This document shows positions 1-9,038 of a DNA stretch of 64,000 nucleotides, piece by piece. Both the position numbers and the translations under genes were made by a program. Where the stretch lies: the NCBI RefSeq assembly GCF_017368795.1, contig NZ_JAFNLL010000009.1:83988-147987 (forward strand), in the 5' to 3' direction. Positions within the stretch are counted from its first letter, which is position 1; each line of letters starts with the position of its first letter. Origin of the DNA: Arthrobacter cavernae (GTDB taxonomy: Bacteria > Actinomycetota > Actinomycetes > Actinomycetales > Micrococcaceae). A model generated the notes under the pieces. That model was not told the DNA's origin. It was given only the letters and a program-made list of their open reading frames with translations, and ran no database searches.

Positions 1-1
1 C

Positions 2-1123
2 CGCATGGTCATGGTGGACCCCAAGCGCGTGGAACTCACCGCCTACGAGGGCGTCCCGCACCTCATCACGCCCATCATTACCAACCCCAAGAAAGCCGCC
101 GAAGCCCTTCAGTGGGTGGTCCGCGAAATGGACGCCCGCTACGACGACCTCGCCAACTACGGCTACAAGCACATCGACGACTTCAACAAGGCGGTCCGGG
201 CAGGCAAGGTCACGCCCCCCGTTGACTCCAAGCGCGTCATCAAGCCGTACCCGTACCTGCTGGTGATCGTGGACGAGCTCGCGGACCTCATGATGGTGGC
301 CCCGCGCGACGTCGAAGATTCCATTGTGCGCATCACCCAGCTGGCCCGTGCCGCCGGCATCCACCTGGTGCTCGCCACCCAGCGCCCGTCCGTGGACGTT
401 GTCACCGGCCTCATCAAGGCCAATGTGCCCTCCCGGATGGCGTTCGCGACGTCCTCCGTGACGGACTCGCGCGTGGTCCTGGACCAGCCCGGCGCCGAGA
501 AGCTCATCGGCCAGGGCGACGCCCTGTTCCTGCCCATGGGCGCCTCCAAGGCCATGCGCGTGCAGGGTGCCTGGGTCACCGAGAGCGAAATCCACCGCGT
601 GGTGGAGCACGTCAAGGGCCAGCTGCAGGCCGTCTACCGCGAGGACGTCGCCCCCGAGGCGCAGAAGAAGCAGATCGACGACGACATCGGGGACGACCTC
701 GAGGTCCTGCTGCAGGCCACCGAACTGGTGGTCACCACGCAGTTCGGCTCCACCTCGATGCTGCAGCGCAAGCTGCGCGTCGGCTTCGCGAAGGCAGGCC
801 GGCTCATGGACCTGCTCGAATCCCGCGGCGTGGTGGGCCCCTCCGAGGGCTCCAAGGCCCGCGACGTCCTGGTGAAGCCGGACGACCTCGCCCCCGTTCT
901 TGCCGCCATGAAGGGCCAGGACGCCCCGGCAACGCCGGACGCCCACACGGCGGCGCTGAGCGACAACGCCAACGCGAACATCGCCGTCGGGGGCTATGCG
1001 GAAGACCTCGTCGCCAACGACCTCGAGGCCCGGAAGCAGGCCGTGGAGTACTACGACGGCGCAGACGGCACGGAAGAGGACGACGACGGCAGCGAGGACG
1101 CCTGGTCGCTCACCGGGAGGTAG
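2..1123 (+). CDS. ftsK: DNA translocase FtsK, C-terminal part (5' end outside window)
   Basis: The reading frame is open from the left edge, so only about 373 C-terminal residues are visible. FtsK pumps DNA at the division septum and helps to resolve chromosome dimers. Visible motor-domain parts are the Walker B segment ([10 protein letters not shown], near residue 90 of the visible part), the following [20 protein letters not shown] stretch and IGQGDALF. Near the end is the winged-helix gamma domain ([20 protein letters not shown]) that reads KOPS-type DNA sites, followed by an acidic tail. The Walker A motif must lie outside the window. It is followed 40 bp later by pgsA, which has its own promoter. 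Family assignment is secure. Confidence 0.96.
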   Translation, partial: RMVMVDPKRVELTAYEGVPHLITPIITNPKKAAEALQWVVREMDARYDDLANYGYKHIDDFNKAVRAGKVTPPVDSKRVIKPYPYLLVIVDELADLMMVAPRDVEDSIVRITQLARAAGIHLVLATQRPSVDVVTGLIKANVPSRMAFATSSVTDSRVVLDQPGAEKLIGQGDALFLPMGASKAMRVQGAWVTESEIHRVVEHVKGQLQAVYREDVAPEAQKKQIDDDIGDDLEVLLQATELVVTTQFGSTSMLQRKLRVGFAKAGRLMDLLESRGVVGPSEGSKARDVLVKPDDLAPVLAAMKGQDAPATPDAHTAALSDNANANIAVGGYAEDLVANDLEARKQAVEYYDGADGTEEDDDGSEDAWSLTGR

Positions 1124-1151
1124 TACAGGGGGACCGCAGTCCAAGGGGCGG

Positions 1152-1157
1152 TAGCCT
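1152..1157 (+). promoter_or_regulatory. -10 box of a leaderless promoter for pgsA
   Basis: TAGCCT lies exactly 6 nt before the GTG of pgsA, so transcription would start at or next to the start codon. The same arrangement recurs before dapF, argC, pcp and the AAG glycosylase gene in this window. No Shine-Dalgarno sequence fits between box and start. No convincing -35 was seen. Confidence 0.55.
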
Positions 1158-1163
1158 AGAGGG

Positions 1164-1766
1164 GTGACTACAGCCGAGGGTGACAACGCCCGTTCCAGCA
1201 GCTCCGACGTCTGGAACCTGCCCAATATCCTCACGATGCTCCGCATCGCCCTGGTCCCCTTCTTCGTCTGGTTCCTGCTTGCCGACGACGGCCGGCACGG
1301 GCTGTGGCGCTGGGCCGCGGTGCTCGCCTTCGCGGTGGCGATCTACACCGACAAGCTCGACGGCGACATCGCCCGCAGCCGCGGACTGGTCACCAACTTC
1401 GGCAAGATCGCCGACCCCATCGCAGACAAGCTGCTCATCGGTTCGGCCCTGGTTCTCTTGTCCGTGCTGGGAGAGCTGCCATGGTGGATTACCATCGTCA
1501 TCCTGGTCCGCGAATGGGGCATCACGGCGCTGCGCTTCGTGGTCATCCGCTACGGGGTCATGCCGGCCTCGCGGGGCGGCAAGCTCAAGACCGTCGTGCA
1601 GACCATCGCCATCTTCCTCTTCATCCTGCCCCTGAAATCCTTCGCCCCCTGGCTGGGTGACGTCGCGTTCTGGGTCATGATCGTGGCTCTGGCCATCACC
1701 GTTTGGACCGGCGTCGAATACGTCGTCCAGGCACTCCGCCTCCGGGCCGCGGGCAGGCGCGCGTGA
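1164..1766 (+). CDS. pgsA: CDP-alcohol phosphatidyltransferase, probably phosphatidylglycerophosphate synthase
   Basis: A 200-residue integral membrane enzyme that would transfer a phosphatidyl group from CDP-diacylglycerol to glycerol-3-phosphate, the first step of phosphatidylglycerol and cardiolipin synthesis. The family signature D-x2-D-G-x2-A-R-x8-G-x3-D-x3-D is complete (DKLDGDIARS, then G, then DPIADK, residues about 60-90). Hydrophobic segments follow to the C-terminus. The GTG start is set by the leaderless promoter. Its TGA stop overlaps the GTG of the next gene, so the two are probably cotranslated. A related enzyme such as phosphatidylinositol-phosphate synthase is less likely given the ftsK-pgsA-cinA order typical of actinobacteria. 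Confidence 0.9.
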   Translation: MTTAEGDNARSSSSDVWNLPNILTMLRIALVPFFVWFLLADDGRHGLWRWAAVLAFAVAIYTDKLDGDIARSRGLVTNFGKIADPIADKLLIGSALVLLSVLGELPWWITIVILVREWGITALRFVVIRYGVMPASRGGKLKTVVQTIAIFLFILPLKSFAPWLGDVAFWVMIVALAITVWTGVEYVVQALRLRAAGRRA

Positions 1767-2260
1767 GCCGCACCGCCGCCGAAACGGCGGCCTCCGCCGT
1801 CGGGCTGGCCATCGCCCGGGGCCTCACCGTCGCCACCGCCGAGTCGCTGACCGCGGGCCTCGTCGCCGCCACCCTGGCCGACACCCCCGGTGCGTCCGGC
1901 ATGCTGCAGGGCGGAGTGGTGGCCTACCAGAACTCCGTCAAGGCCCGGGTCCTCGGGGTTTCGGTGGAGCTGCTCGACGCCGCGGGCTCGGTGGACGGTG
2001 ACGTCGCCGCCGCGATGGCCGACGGCGCCCGGCGTGCCTGCGGGGCCGACGTCGGGGTGTCCACCACCGGGGTCGCCGGGCCCGAGCCGCATGGCGGAAA
2101 GGCGGTGGGCACCGTCTTCATCGGGGTGGCGACGGAACAGGGCTCGACGTCGTTCGGCTACAGTCTCGCGGGGGAGCGGGCCGCCATCCGGGAACAGGCC
2201 TGCGCGGCCGCTCTTGAACGGCTGCTCGAGGCGCTGGAGAGCCGCACTTACCACGCGTAA
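1763..2260 (+). CDS. CinA C-terminal-domain protein, nicotinamide-nucleotide amidase (PncC type)
   Basis: A 165-residue stand-alone CinA-C domain. Family members deamidate nicotinamide mononucleotide to nicotinate mononucleotide in NAD recycling. Diagnostic segments are TAESLTAGLVAATLAD near the N-terminus (containing the AES-T-G active-site stretch), GGVVAYQNSVKARVLGV, and GVAGPEPHGGKAVGTVFIGV. The N-terminal MoaB-like domain of full-length CinA is absent, as is usual for the PncC type. The frame is open upstream, but the GTG overlapping the pgsA stop (GTGA) gives the natural start. In many actinobacteria this gene sits just before clgR and recA, as here. Confidence 0.88.
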   Translation: MSRTAAETAASAVGLAIARGLTVATAESLTAGLVAATLADTPGASGMLQGGVVAYQNSVKARVLGVSVELLDAAGSVDGDVAAAMADGARRACGADVGVSTTGVAGPEPHGGKAVGTVFIGVATEQGSTSFGYSLAGERAAIREQACAAALERLLEALESRTYHA

Positions 2261-2391
2261 AGTTGCCGGGAACAAAAACTGATCCCCAATAGTTGTGTCA
2301 ATGTGTCGCTTCGGAATGTCCCGGGCGCCTAGGATGTAGAAAACCAAGCGGTCTTCCAAGGGCCGGATGAATGAGGAGCAAGGCGATACAG

Positions 2392-2826
2392 ATGGTTAAG
2401 CAGCCCGTATCCGTGAACGGCGTTGTCCGCTGGAAGGATGTGGGCTTGGCCGAGAAGGCACAGAGCGAACAGAAGGAGCGCAAAATGGTTGTACTACGCC
2501 ACGAAATCGGTGATGTACTGCGCGATGTCCGCCAGCGTCAAGGCCGTACACTCCGCGAAGTCTCGCACAGTGCGCGCGTCTCCCTCGGCTACCTGAGCGA
2601 AGTCGAACGCGGCCAGAAGGAAGCCTCCTCGGAGCTCCTGTCCTCGATCTGCTCCGCATTGGACGTCCCGTTGTCCACCATGCTCCGCGAAGTCAGCGAC
2701 CGCGTTGCGGTGGCTGAAGGCGTCGCGGTTCCGGACACTGTCCCGCAGGAATTCGCGCAGCGCTACGGCCGCGACATCGACCTGAGCGAGGACTTCACCC
2801 AGGGCCTGCTCTCCGGCGCGCGGTAA
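2392..2826 (+). CDS. clgR: XRE-family transcriptional regulator, ClgR type
   Basis: A small DNA-binding protein with one helix-turn-helix. The core ([20 protein letters not shown], then [11 protein letters not shown]) matches ClgR, the activator of clp protease and stress genes in Corynebacterium, Streptomyces and Mycobacterium. The start is uncertain. ATG 2392 gives 144 residues with a GAGGAG 12 nt upstream. ATG 2485 gives 113 residues, close to the usual family length, with a better AAGGAG (2473-2478) 6 nt upstream. The extra N-terminal codons have coding-like third positions, so I kept the longer form. A TAGGAT at 2330-2335 may be the -10. The gene ends in a strong terminator used as target by the adjacent intron. 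Confidence 0.85.
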   Translation: MVKQPVSVNGVVRWKDVGLAEKAQSEQKERKMVVLRHEIGDVLRDVRQRQGRTLREVSHSARVSLGYLSEVERGQKEASSELLSSICSALDVPLSTMLREVSDRVAVAEGVAVPDTVPQEFAQRYGRDIDLSEDFTQGLLSGAR

Positions 2827-2850
2827 GCAGACTCCACCAAACTTCACACA

Positions 2851-2883
2851 AGGAAAGCCCCGGCCATTGGCCGGGGCTTTCCT
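2851..2883 (+). terminator. Rho-independent terminator hairpin of clgR and intron target site
   Basis: A perfect 15-bp inverted repeat (2851-2865 with 2869-2883) with a 3-nt loop, 24 bp behind the clgR stop. The arms begin AGGAAAGCCCCGG. No U-tract follows: the group II intron begins 2 nt later, so the natural tail has been displaced. Before insertion the hairpin could have served both clgR and the convergent marR gene. Confidence 0.85.
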
Positions 2884-2885
2884 GC

Positions 2886-3383
2886 GTGTACGCCCAGCAT
2901 GGGCATTTGCTTGGAGGTGTGAGTCCTCTGGAGGAGAAGGTGGTTTAACTTCTAGCTGAAGGCAACTGCGTCATCGTGAGGTGGGGTGGGAAGGAAGCCG
3001 GAGGCAAATCCCTGCACCGAGGGACACGAACCGCATAGAAGGCATGCTGGTTGGGGTGAGCCAGCACGCGATGGTGAAGCCCGTTCCACCGAAACGGCCA
3101 GTGTGTAAATGCGGCGGCGGCAGGGGGAAAGCAAATGTTCTTATCTGGGGAGGTCTGTCCCAGTGCGTCATCCGGGTTGCCGGGTGGAGCGGTGCGGCTC
3201 TAAGGGCCGTAGCTGATGGGGCAGAAGTCAGCCGAGGCCGTAGTACCGGCGGGAATCAGGATGGTTCGCCGGGAAGGGCTGAACGCTGGGAATTGATGGT
3301 TTGAAGCGGTGCTTCTCGTGTGTTCCACAAGAATCGCAGCCAACCCACGGGAGTGGTGGGACAGAAAGTGTAAGGAGCGAACG
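2886..3383 (+). ncRNA. Intron ribozyme domains I-III (5' non-coding part)
   Basis: About 500 nt with no convincing gene, G-rich and full of short inverted repeats, as expected for the large domain I that holds the exon-binding sites. It ends at an AAGGAG ribosome-binding site (3372-3377) for the maturase. I did not resolve domains II and III or the exon-binding loop. Confidence 0.65.
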
Positions 3384-4760
3384 GTGAATCCGGGATGGCC
3401 CCTTTCTGTGCGTAGTGAGGACCCGGCGGGTATCGGGGAGAACATCAGGGATGGTCAGGAACTCTGGGAGGAAGTCTTTTCCAAGCGGAATCTGATGATC
3501 GCGTTGAACCGTGTTGAGCGTAACCGGGGTGCTGCCGGTGCTGACGGGCTGCGCACGGAGGAACTCCGTGCGTGGTGCTTAGGACATTGGACAGAAACCC
3601 GGGAAACGTTGGACGCGGGTACGTATGTGCCGTTGCCGGTTCGTCAGGTGATGATTCCCAAACCTGACGGCGGGGAACGGAAGCTGGGAGTACCGTCCGT
3701 GCTGGACCGGTTGATCCAGCAGGCAGTCGCGCAAGTCCTGTCCCCGGTCTTTGATCCGGGGTTCGTGCCGGTCTCGTATGGGTTCCGGCCGGGCAAGAGC
3801 GCCCACGATGCGGTGAAAGTCGCCCGAACGGTGATTTCACAGGGGTATCGGTGGGTGGTCGAGGTTGACCTGGATGCGTTCTTTGACCGGGTGAACCACG
3901 ACGTGCTCATGGCCAGGGTGGCGCGGAAAGTGAAAGACAAGCGGCTCCTGAAGCTGATTCGACGCTATCTTGAAGCGGGAATCATGGCTGATGGGATGCG
4001 GCAGCCGACGGAGGAGGGAACCCCGCAGGGGTCGCCTTTGTCGCCGTTGCTGAGCAACATCATGCTGGACGATTTTGATCAGGAATTCTGGGCTCGCGGA
4101 CACCGTTTCGTGCGGTATGCCGATGACATCAGGGTCTTTGTGAAGTCCAAGAGGGCCGCGCAGCGGGTGTTGGATCAGGCCACGAAAGTGCTTGAGAAGG
4201 ACCTGAAATTGAGGGTAAACCGGGAGAAATCCGCGATCAATCCGGGAACTGTAGCTACGTTGCTGGGTTTCGGGTTCTACTTCACCAAAGCCGGGGTCAA
4301 GATCAAGATCGCTCCGAAGGCGTTCAAGCGCATGAAGGACCGCATCAGAGACCTGACCTCGCGGAGGTGGAGCGTCTCCATGGAGTACCGCATCCAACAA
4401 CTGAACCGCTATGTCCGGGGATGGATGGGCTACTTCCGGCTGTCACAGACACCGAAGAAGTTCGCCGCCCTTGATGAATGGTTCAGGCGCAGGATGCGCC
4501 AAATCCGGTGGAAGGAATGGAAGAACCCTCGGACGCGGGTGGCAAAACTGCGCAAGCTCGGGATCAGGCCGGATCTGGCCTACCAATGGGGCAATAGCAG
4601 CCGAGCCTACTGGCGCACCGCAGGATCACCAATCCTTCAACGCGCACTGCCCAATCAACACTGGGCAGAGCAAGGCCTCATTCTCTTTCGCGCTGCATGG
4701 GATCGTCTTCAACGACCCAGCGAACCGCCGTATGCGAGGCCCGCACGTACGGTGGTGTGA
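3384..4760 (+). CDS. ltrA: Group II intron reverse transcriptase/maturase
   Basis: A 458-residue intron-encoded protein that helps the intron RNA splice and reverse-transcribes it at a new DNA target. Visible RT blocks are IPKPDGGERKLGVPSVLDRL, SYGFRPGKSAHDAV, VVEVDLDAFFDRVNHD, TEEGTPQGSPLSPLLSN and the catalytic RYADDIRVFV. Next come the thumb and the maturase domain X (QLNRYVRGWMGYFRLSQTP). No HNH motif follows. The C-terminus PPYARPARTVV is encoded by domain V, a hallmark of class C proteins. The frame is open upstream, but GTG 3384 has AAGGAG 6 nt before it and starts at the conserved part. No frameshift was seen. Confidence 0.93.
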   Translation: MNPGWPLSVRSEDPAGIGENIRDGQELWEEVFSKRNLMIALNRVERNRGAAGADGLRTEELRAWCLGHWTETRETLDAGTYVPLPVRQVMIPKPDGGERKLGVPSVLDRLIQQAVAQVLSPVFDPGFVPVSYGFRPGKSAHDAVKVARTVISQGYRWVVEVDLDAFFDRVNHDVLMARVARKVKDKRLLKLIRRYLEAGIMADGMRQPTEEGTPQGSPLSPLLSNIMLDDFDQEFWARGHRFVRYADDIRVFVKSKRAAQRVLDQATKVLEKDLKLRVNREKSAINPGTVATLLGFGFYFTKAGVKIKIAPKAFKRMKDRIRDLTSRRWSVSMEYRIQQLNRYVRGWMGYFRLSQTPKKFAALDEWFRRRMRQIRWKEWKNPRTRVAKLRKLGIRPDLAYQWGNSSRAYWRTAGSPILQRALPNQHWAEQGLILFRAAWDRLQRPSEPPYARPARTVV

Positions 4761-4795
4761 GAGGAGGGCCGGGAAACCCGGCCCTCCTACTCGAT
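4722..4795 (+). ncRNA. Intron domains V and VI (catalytic core and branch-point hairpin)
   Basis: Domain V is a 34-nt hairpin with arms around CCGCCGTATGCG and CGCACGTACGG. Domain VI has an 11-bp stem (4763-4773 with 4777-4787) closed by an AAA loop. A 4789 lies opposite the unpaired side and is the likely lariat branch point. Confidence 0.75.
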
Positions 4796-4843
4796 CCCGC
4801 ACGTGCGGGGCACACTTCGTCTTGCGCGGTGCGCTGTCCTGGG

Positions 4844-5341
4844 TCAGTCCTTGGCGGTCGGTTCGCCATACGTGGCGTTGAGCCGGCGCATGTACTCAGC
4901 CAGCGTCTGGATGTCATCCACAGGCCATTCGCCAAGGCGCTCCCGGAAGACCTGCCGCCGGGCGTCCTGGACCTGGTGCATCTTTTCCTCGCCCTTGGCC
5001 GTCAGCCGGATGGACTGGGCACGGCCGTCCTGCGGATCGGCCTCCTTGGAGACCAGCCCGATGCTTTCGAGGAAGGCGATCTGGCGGCTCACCGAGGGCT
5101 TGCCGACGCCGATGCACGTGGCGAGGTCCGTCAGCCTGATGGTGCCTTCGCGGCGGATGATGGTGAGCAGGCCGTACGCGGCCGGTTCCATGTCCGGGTG
5201 CACCTGGCGCGAGAGCTGGTGCGACAACGAACGAGCGCGGCGCCAGAGCAGGCTCAGCTGGTGTTCCACCTGCTGCAGGGCGTCATCCACTGAGTCGCCT
5301 TCTGCAGCCGGTTCAGGCGTGCTCTGGAGAGGATTGCTCAT
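4844..5341 (-). CDS. MarR-family transcriptional regulator
   Basis: About 165 residues with a winged helix: MEPAAYGLLTIIRREGTIRL, then TDLATCIGVGKPSVSRQIAF as recognition helix region, then the wing with DPQDGRAQSIRLTAKGEE, the D-x-R motif of the family. Such proteins usually repress a neighbouring gene and release DNA on binding a phenolic ligand; the ligand here is unknown. ATG 5341 was chosen because TAGAAT on the minus strand (5349-5354) is a fair -10 seven nt upstream, giving a leaderless message. Starts at 5350 and 5368 are possible. It is divergent from the DUF3046 gene and convergent with clgR; the intron has been inserted between the convergent pair. Confidence 0.82.
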   Translation of the reverse strand: MSNPLQSTPEPAAEGDSVDDALQQVEHQLSLLWRRARSLSHQLSRQVHPDMEPAAYGLLTIIRREGTIRLTDLATCIGVGKPSVSRQIAFLESIGLVSKEADPQDGRAQSIRLTAKGEEKMHQVQDARRQVFRERLGEWPVDDIQTLAEYMRRLNATYGEPTAKD

Positions 5342-5382
5342 GGCAACCATTCTAGAGTCCGGGGCCATGAGAGACTCTATTG

Positions 5383-5607
5383 GTGCGGATTAGTGACTTC
5401 TGGCGGCTGATGGACGACGAGTTCGGGGCGGGGTATTCCCGCGTCCTGGGCAGTTCCCTCGTCCTGGCCGGCGTGGGCGGCAAGACCGCCGTGGAGGCCC
5501 TGGCCTCGGGCCGCGGCCCCCGCGAAGTCTGGCTGGCCATCTGTGATGTCCAGGATGTGCCGCCGGAGCGCAGGCTTGGCCGCGATATCAAGCCGGCCGC
5601 CGGCTGA
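5383..5607 (+). CDS. DUF3046 family protein
   Basis: A 74-residue protein of a family common just upstream of recA in actinobacteria; function unknown. The conserved start (MRISDFWRLMDDEFG) and the central LAGVGGKTAVEALASG fit the family. GTG 5383 places the family N-terminus at residue 1; a TTG one codon earlier is less likely. There is no clear ribosome-binding site. It starts about 40 bp from the divergent marR start, so the two share a promoter region. Confidence 0.8.
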   Translation: MRISDFWRLMDDEFGAGYSRVLGSSLVLAGVGGKTAVEALASGRGPREVWLAICDVQDVPPERRLGRDIKPAAG

Positions 5608-5654
5608 TTCGGGACGGAAACCTTCCGGACCGCCGTGACACGCCGTCCACTTGT

Positions 5655-5670
5655 TCGAATATGTGTTCGG
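5655..5670 (+). promoter_or_regulatory. LexA box (SOS operator) upstream of recA
   Basis: TCGAATATGTGTTCGG matches the actinobacterial SOS operator TCGAAC-N4-GTTCGA at 10 of 12 fixed positions. It lies 184 bp before the recA start. A possible -10 (TATGCT, 5677-5682) lies just downstream, so bound LexA would cover the promoter. The rest of 5608-5854 shows no gene. Confidence 0.85.
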
Positions 5671-5854
5671 ATGGGTTATGCTCCTTTCAGAGGAAAATTG
5701 ATCTTGATGGACGTTTCCCGGCCACTCAGCAGCCACGGTTATCCACATAGCCGAAGCCGTCGCCAAAAATGTCAGAGGGCGGGGCTAGCGTTTGAGATGA
5801 CAGAAGCGGCAGATCAGGCCACTCCACAGCGAGAAAGCATCAGAGGTGTGAACC

Positions 5855-6901
5855 ATGGCGGCAGCCCCGGATCGTGAAAAGGCGCTCGAAGCAGCGCTTG
5901 CCCAGATTGACAAGCAGTTCGGCAAAGGCTCCGTCATGCGGCTGGGCGATGAAGTCCGCGCGCCCATCGAGGTCATCCCGACTGGCTCGATTGCCCTGGA
6001 CGTAGCCCTGGGAATTGGCGGCCTGCCCCGCGGCCGCGTCGTGGAGATCTACGGTCCCGAATCCTCCGGTAAGACCACCGTGGCACTGCACGCGGTCGCA
6101 AATGCGCAGAAGCTGGGCGGCATCGCCGCCTTCATCGACGCCGAGCACGCCCTGGACCCGGACTACGCCGCCAAGCTTGGCGTGGACACGGACGCCCTGC
6201 TGGTCTCGCAGCCGGACACCGGCGAGCAGGCCCTGGAAATCATGGACATGCTCATCGGTTCCGGATCCCTGGACATCATCGTCATTGACTCCGTGGCCGC
6301 ACTGGTTCCCCGCGCCGAAATCGAAGGCGAAATGGGCGACTCCCACGTCGGCCTCCAGGCCCGCCTCATGAGCCAGGCACTCCGGAAGATCACCGGCCGC
6401 CTGAGCCAGACCAAGACCACGGCCATCTTCATCAACCAGCTGCGCGAGAAGATCGGCGTGTTCTTCGGATCCCCCGAAACCACCACCGGTGGCAAGGCCT
6501 TGAAGTTCTACGCCTCCGTGCGCATCGACGTCCGCCGTATCCAGACCCTCAAGGAGGGCGCGGACTCGGTCGGCAACCGGACCAAGGCCAAGATCGTCAA
6601 GAACAAGATGGCACCGCCCTTCAAGATCGCCGAATTCGACATCATCTACGGCCAGGGCATTTCCCGCGAGGGTGGCATCATCGACATGGGCGTGGAACAC
6701 GGCATCATCAAGAAGTCGGGTTCCTGGTTTACCTATGACGGCGACCAGCTGGGCCAGGGCATGGAGAACTCCCGGCGCTTCCTGCGCGACAACCCCGAAC
6801 TCGCCCAGGAACTGGAACGCCTGATCAAGGAAAAGCTCGGCGTCGGCGTCAAGCCGGCAGAGACCGAGGACTCCCCGAAGCTGAAGGCCGTTGACGGCTA
6901 G
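5855..6901 (+). CDS. recA: Recombinase RecA
   Basis: A 348-residue recombinase, normal for the family. It forms filaments on single-stranded DNA, drives strand exchange and triggers LexA self-cleavage. Walker A is GPESSGKTT (residues about 66-74). Walker B is the [15 protein letters not shown] strand. The conserved [10 protein letters not shown] and [18 protein letters not shown] segments (loop 2 region) follow, and the protein ends in an acidic tail. No intein is present. GAGGTG precedes ATG 5855. An upstream LexA box places it in the SOS regulon. recX overlaps its 3' end. Confidence 0.98.
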   Translation: MAAAPDREKALEAALAQIDKQFGKGSVMRLGDEVRAPIEVIPTGSIALDVALGIGGLPRGRVVEIYGPESSGKTTVALHAVANAQKLGGIAAFIDAEHALDPDYAAKLGVDTDALLVSQPDTGEQALEIMDMLIGSGSLDIIVIDSVAALVPRAEIEGEMGDSHVGLQARLMSQALRKITGRLSQTKTTAIFINQLREKIGVFFGSPETTTGGKALKFYASVRIDVRRIQTLKEGADSVGNRTKAKIVKNKMAPPFKIAEFDIIYGQGISREGGIIDMGVEHGIIKKSGSWFTYDGDQLGQGMENSRRFLRDNPELAQELERLIKEKLGVGVKPAETEDSPKLKAVDG

Positions 6902-7499
6902 AGACGGCGCATACCGGCGCGGCGGGCGCGGGGGCGACTGGCGTAAGCCAGCGGATGAGTCGCCTGCCGTGGATTCGCCGGTGGCGGCCGATCCGGAGCC
7001 CGATCCGGCCTCCGTCGCCCGGGCGATCGTGCTGCGCCAGCTGACCAGCTCGCCCAAGAGCAGGCTTCAGCTGGCCCGGAAACTTGCCGAGCGCAATGTT
7101 CCCGAGGATGTCGCCGAGGCCGTGCTGGACCGCTTCGAGGAGGTCCGGCTGATCGATGATGCCGAGTTCGCCCAGATGTGGGTCCGCAGCCGCTCCCAGA
7201 GCCGGAAGCTGGCCAAGGGCGCAATCCGTCGCGAGCTTGCCGATAAGGGCATCGACCAGGACACCGCAGAGGACGCCCTGGGGCAGTTGAGCGAGCAGGC
7301 TGAAGAGCAGGCCGCCCGGGATCTCGTGGCCCGCAAGCTGCGGGCCGGCGTCGACCTCTCCGATCGTGCCGAACGCGACAAGCACACGCGACGGCTTGCC
7401 TCCATGCTGGCGCGCAAGGGCTACCAGCCGTCCATGGCATTCCGGATCGTCGCCGAGGTCCTGGCCGAGGCCGGTACCGAAGCCGGTACCCTTGACTAG
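6891..7499 (+). CDS. recX: Regulatory protein RecX
   Basis: A 202-residue modulator that caps or inhibits RecA filaments. The core fits Rec[21 protein letters not shown], then [20 protein letters not shown], then [16 protein letters not shown]. The first 35 residues are low-complexity and poorly conserved. TTG 6891 gives an 11-nt overlap with recA, so translation is probably coupled. Its TAG stop shares a base with the GTG of miaB, so recA-recX-miaB may be one transcript. Confidence 0.93.
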   Translation: MTARDGAYRRGGRGGDWRKPADESPAVDSPVAADPEPDPASVARAIVLRQLTSSPKSRLQLARKLAERNVPEDVAEAVLDRFEEVRLIDDAEFAQMWVRSRSQSRKLAKGAIRRELADKGIDQDTAEDALGQLSEQAEEQAARDLVARKLRAGVDLSDRAERDKHTRRLASMLARKGYQPSMAFRIVAEVLAEAGTEAGTLD

Positions 7500-9034
7500 T
7501 GAGTTTGACCATTCCTTCCCCAGCAGCAGACACCACACCCTCTGACGCGCCGCAGCAGCGGACGTACCAGGTCAGGACCTTCGGGTGCCAGATGAACGTC
7601 CACGACTCCGAGCGCATGGCCGGCCTGCTTGAAGCCGCCGGATACGTGCCCGCCGAGGGCGCCCTGGCCGACGTCGTGGTGTTCAACACCTGCGCTGTCC
7701 GGGAGAACGCGGACAACAAGCTCTACGGGAACCTGGGCGAACTCAAGCAGGTCAAGGCCGCCAACCCGGGGATGCAGATCGCCGTCGGCGGCTGCCTGGC
7801 GCAAAAGGACCGCGACACCATCGTGCGCAAGGCCCCCTGGGTGGACGCCGTCTTCGGCACCCACAATGTCGGCGCGCTGCCGGCACTGCTGGACCGGGCC
7901 CGCCACAACAACGAGGCCCAGTTGGAGATCCTGGAATCCCTGGACGTCTTCCCGTCCACGCTCCCCACCAAGCGCGACTCGGTCTACTCGGGCTGGGTGT
8001 CCATCTCCGTGGGCTGCAACAACACCTGCACGTTCTGCATCGTGCCGTCGCTGCGAGGCAAGGAAAAGGACCGCCGCCCCGGCGAGATCCTGGCCGAAAT
8101 CCAGGCACTCGTGGACGACGGCGCAGTCGAGGTCACCCTCCTGGGGCAGAACGTGAACTCCTACGGCGTGGAATTCGGGGACCGCGAGGCCTTCTCCAAG
8201 CTGCTGCGCGCCTGCGGCCAGATCGAAGGCCTGGAGCGCGTCCGTTTCACGAGCCCGCACCCGGCCGCCTTCACCGACGACGTCATCGATGCCATGGCCG
8301 AGACGCCCAACGTCATGCCCCAGCTGCACATGCCGCTGCAGTCCGGCTCGGACAAGGTCCTCAAGGACATGCGCCGCTCCTACCGCTCCACCAGGTTCCT
8401 GGGCATCCTGGACAAGGTCCGCGAGAAGATCCCCAACGCGGCCATCTCCACCGACATCATCGTGGGTTTCCCCGGCGAGACCGAGGAAGACTTCCAGGGA
8501 ACGCTCGACGTCGTCGAGAAGTCCCGCTTCGCCTCGGCCTTCACCTTCCAGTACTCCAAACGTCCCGGGACCCCGGCCGCCGAGCTGGCGGAGCAGCTGC
8601 CCAAAGCTGTTGTGCAGGAACGCTACGAGCGCCTCACCGCCCTGCAGGACCAGATCGCGGCCGAGGAAAACGCCAAGCAGCTTGGCCGCCGGGTCGAGGT
8701 CCTCGTGACCGCCCAGTCCGGGCGCAAGGCCGGGGAAACGCACCGCCTGTCCGGCCGCGCGCAGGACCAGAGGCTGGTGCACTTCTCCGTCCCGGAGGGT
8801 GCCGAGACCCCGCGCCCCGGCGATTTTGTCACCGTGACCATCACCGAGGCCGCAGCCTTCCACCTCGTGGCCGACCCCGCTACGATGGCCGGCTACTCCC
8901 TGCGCCGCTCCCGCGCCGGTGACGCGTGGGACCGCTCGCAGGCCGATTCCTGCGGCGCCCCGGTGCCATCTTCCGCCACGGGCAAGGCCGGCGTGTCCCT
9001 GGGCATGCCCTCGCTGCCCCTCCGCCGCGGCTAG
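7499..9034 (+). CDS. miaB: tRNA-2-methylthio-N6-dimethylallyladenosine synthase MiaB
   Basis: A 511-residue radical SAM methylthiotransferase acting on A37 of tRNAs after MiaA. The N-terminal cluster cysteines are in [17 protein letters not shown] and VGGCLAQKD. The radical SAM motif is [21 protein letters not shown] and [19 protein letters not shown] are typical. A TRAM domain follows near residues 395-460. The last 50 or so residues are a variable tail. GTG 7499 overlaps the recX stop. miaA follows at once, giving both enzymes of ms2i6A formation. Confidence 0.96.
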   Translation: MSLTIPSPAADTTPSDAPQQRTYQVRTFGCQMNVHDSERMAGLLEAAGYVPAEGALADVVVFNTCAVRENADNKLYGNLGELKQVKAANPGMQIAVGGCLAQKDRDTIVRKAPWVDAVFGTHNVGALPALLDRARHNNEAQLEILESLDVFPSTLPTKRDSVYSGWVSISVGCNNTCTFCIVPSLRGKEKDRRPGEILAEIQALVDDGAVEVTLLGQNVNSYGVEFGDREAFSKLLRACGQIEGLERVRFTSPHPAAFTDDVIDAMAETPNVMPQLHMPLQSGSDKVLKDMRRSYRSTRFLGILDKVREKIPNAAISTDIIVGFPGETEEDFQGTLDVVEKSRFASAFTFQYSKRPGTPAAELAEQLPKAVVQERYERLTALQDQIAAEENAKQLGRRVEVLVTAQSGRKAGETHRLSGRAQDQRLVHFSVPEGAETPRPGDFVTVTITEAAAFHLVADPATMAGYSLRRSRAGDAWDRSQADSCGAPVPSSATGKAGVSLGMPSLPLRRG

Positions 9035-9038
9035 GACC

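Larger units (their letters stand above)
2886..4795 (+). mobile_element. Group II intron, bacterial class C, apparently full length
   Basis: A 1.9-kb retroelement. The 5' end reads GTGTACGCCCAGCATGGGC, close to the group II 5' consensus and able to form the first domain I helix. The central open frame encodes the reverse transcriptase. The 3' end has domain V (about 4722-4755), whose sequence overlaps the last codons of the protein. Domain VI (about 4760-4792) follows, with a bulged A at 4789 six nt before the proposed end CTCGAT. Class C is supported by the CCGC-type domain V, the absence of an HNH endonuclease and insertion directly after a terminator hairpin, the known target preference of this class. 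Boundaries are inferred to within a few nt. Both ends and the ORF are intact, so it may still be mobile. Confidence 0.85.

Noticed and set aside
4796..4810. CCCGCACGTGCGGGG hairpin directly after the intron
   Set aside because: Probably native sequence behind marR. It repeats the GCACGTGC-like part of domain V only by chance and is too short to be a second intron end.
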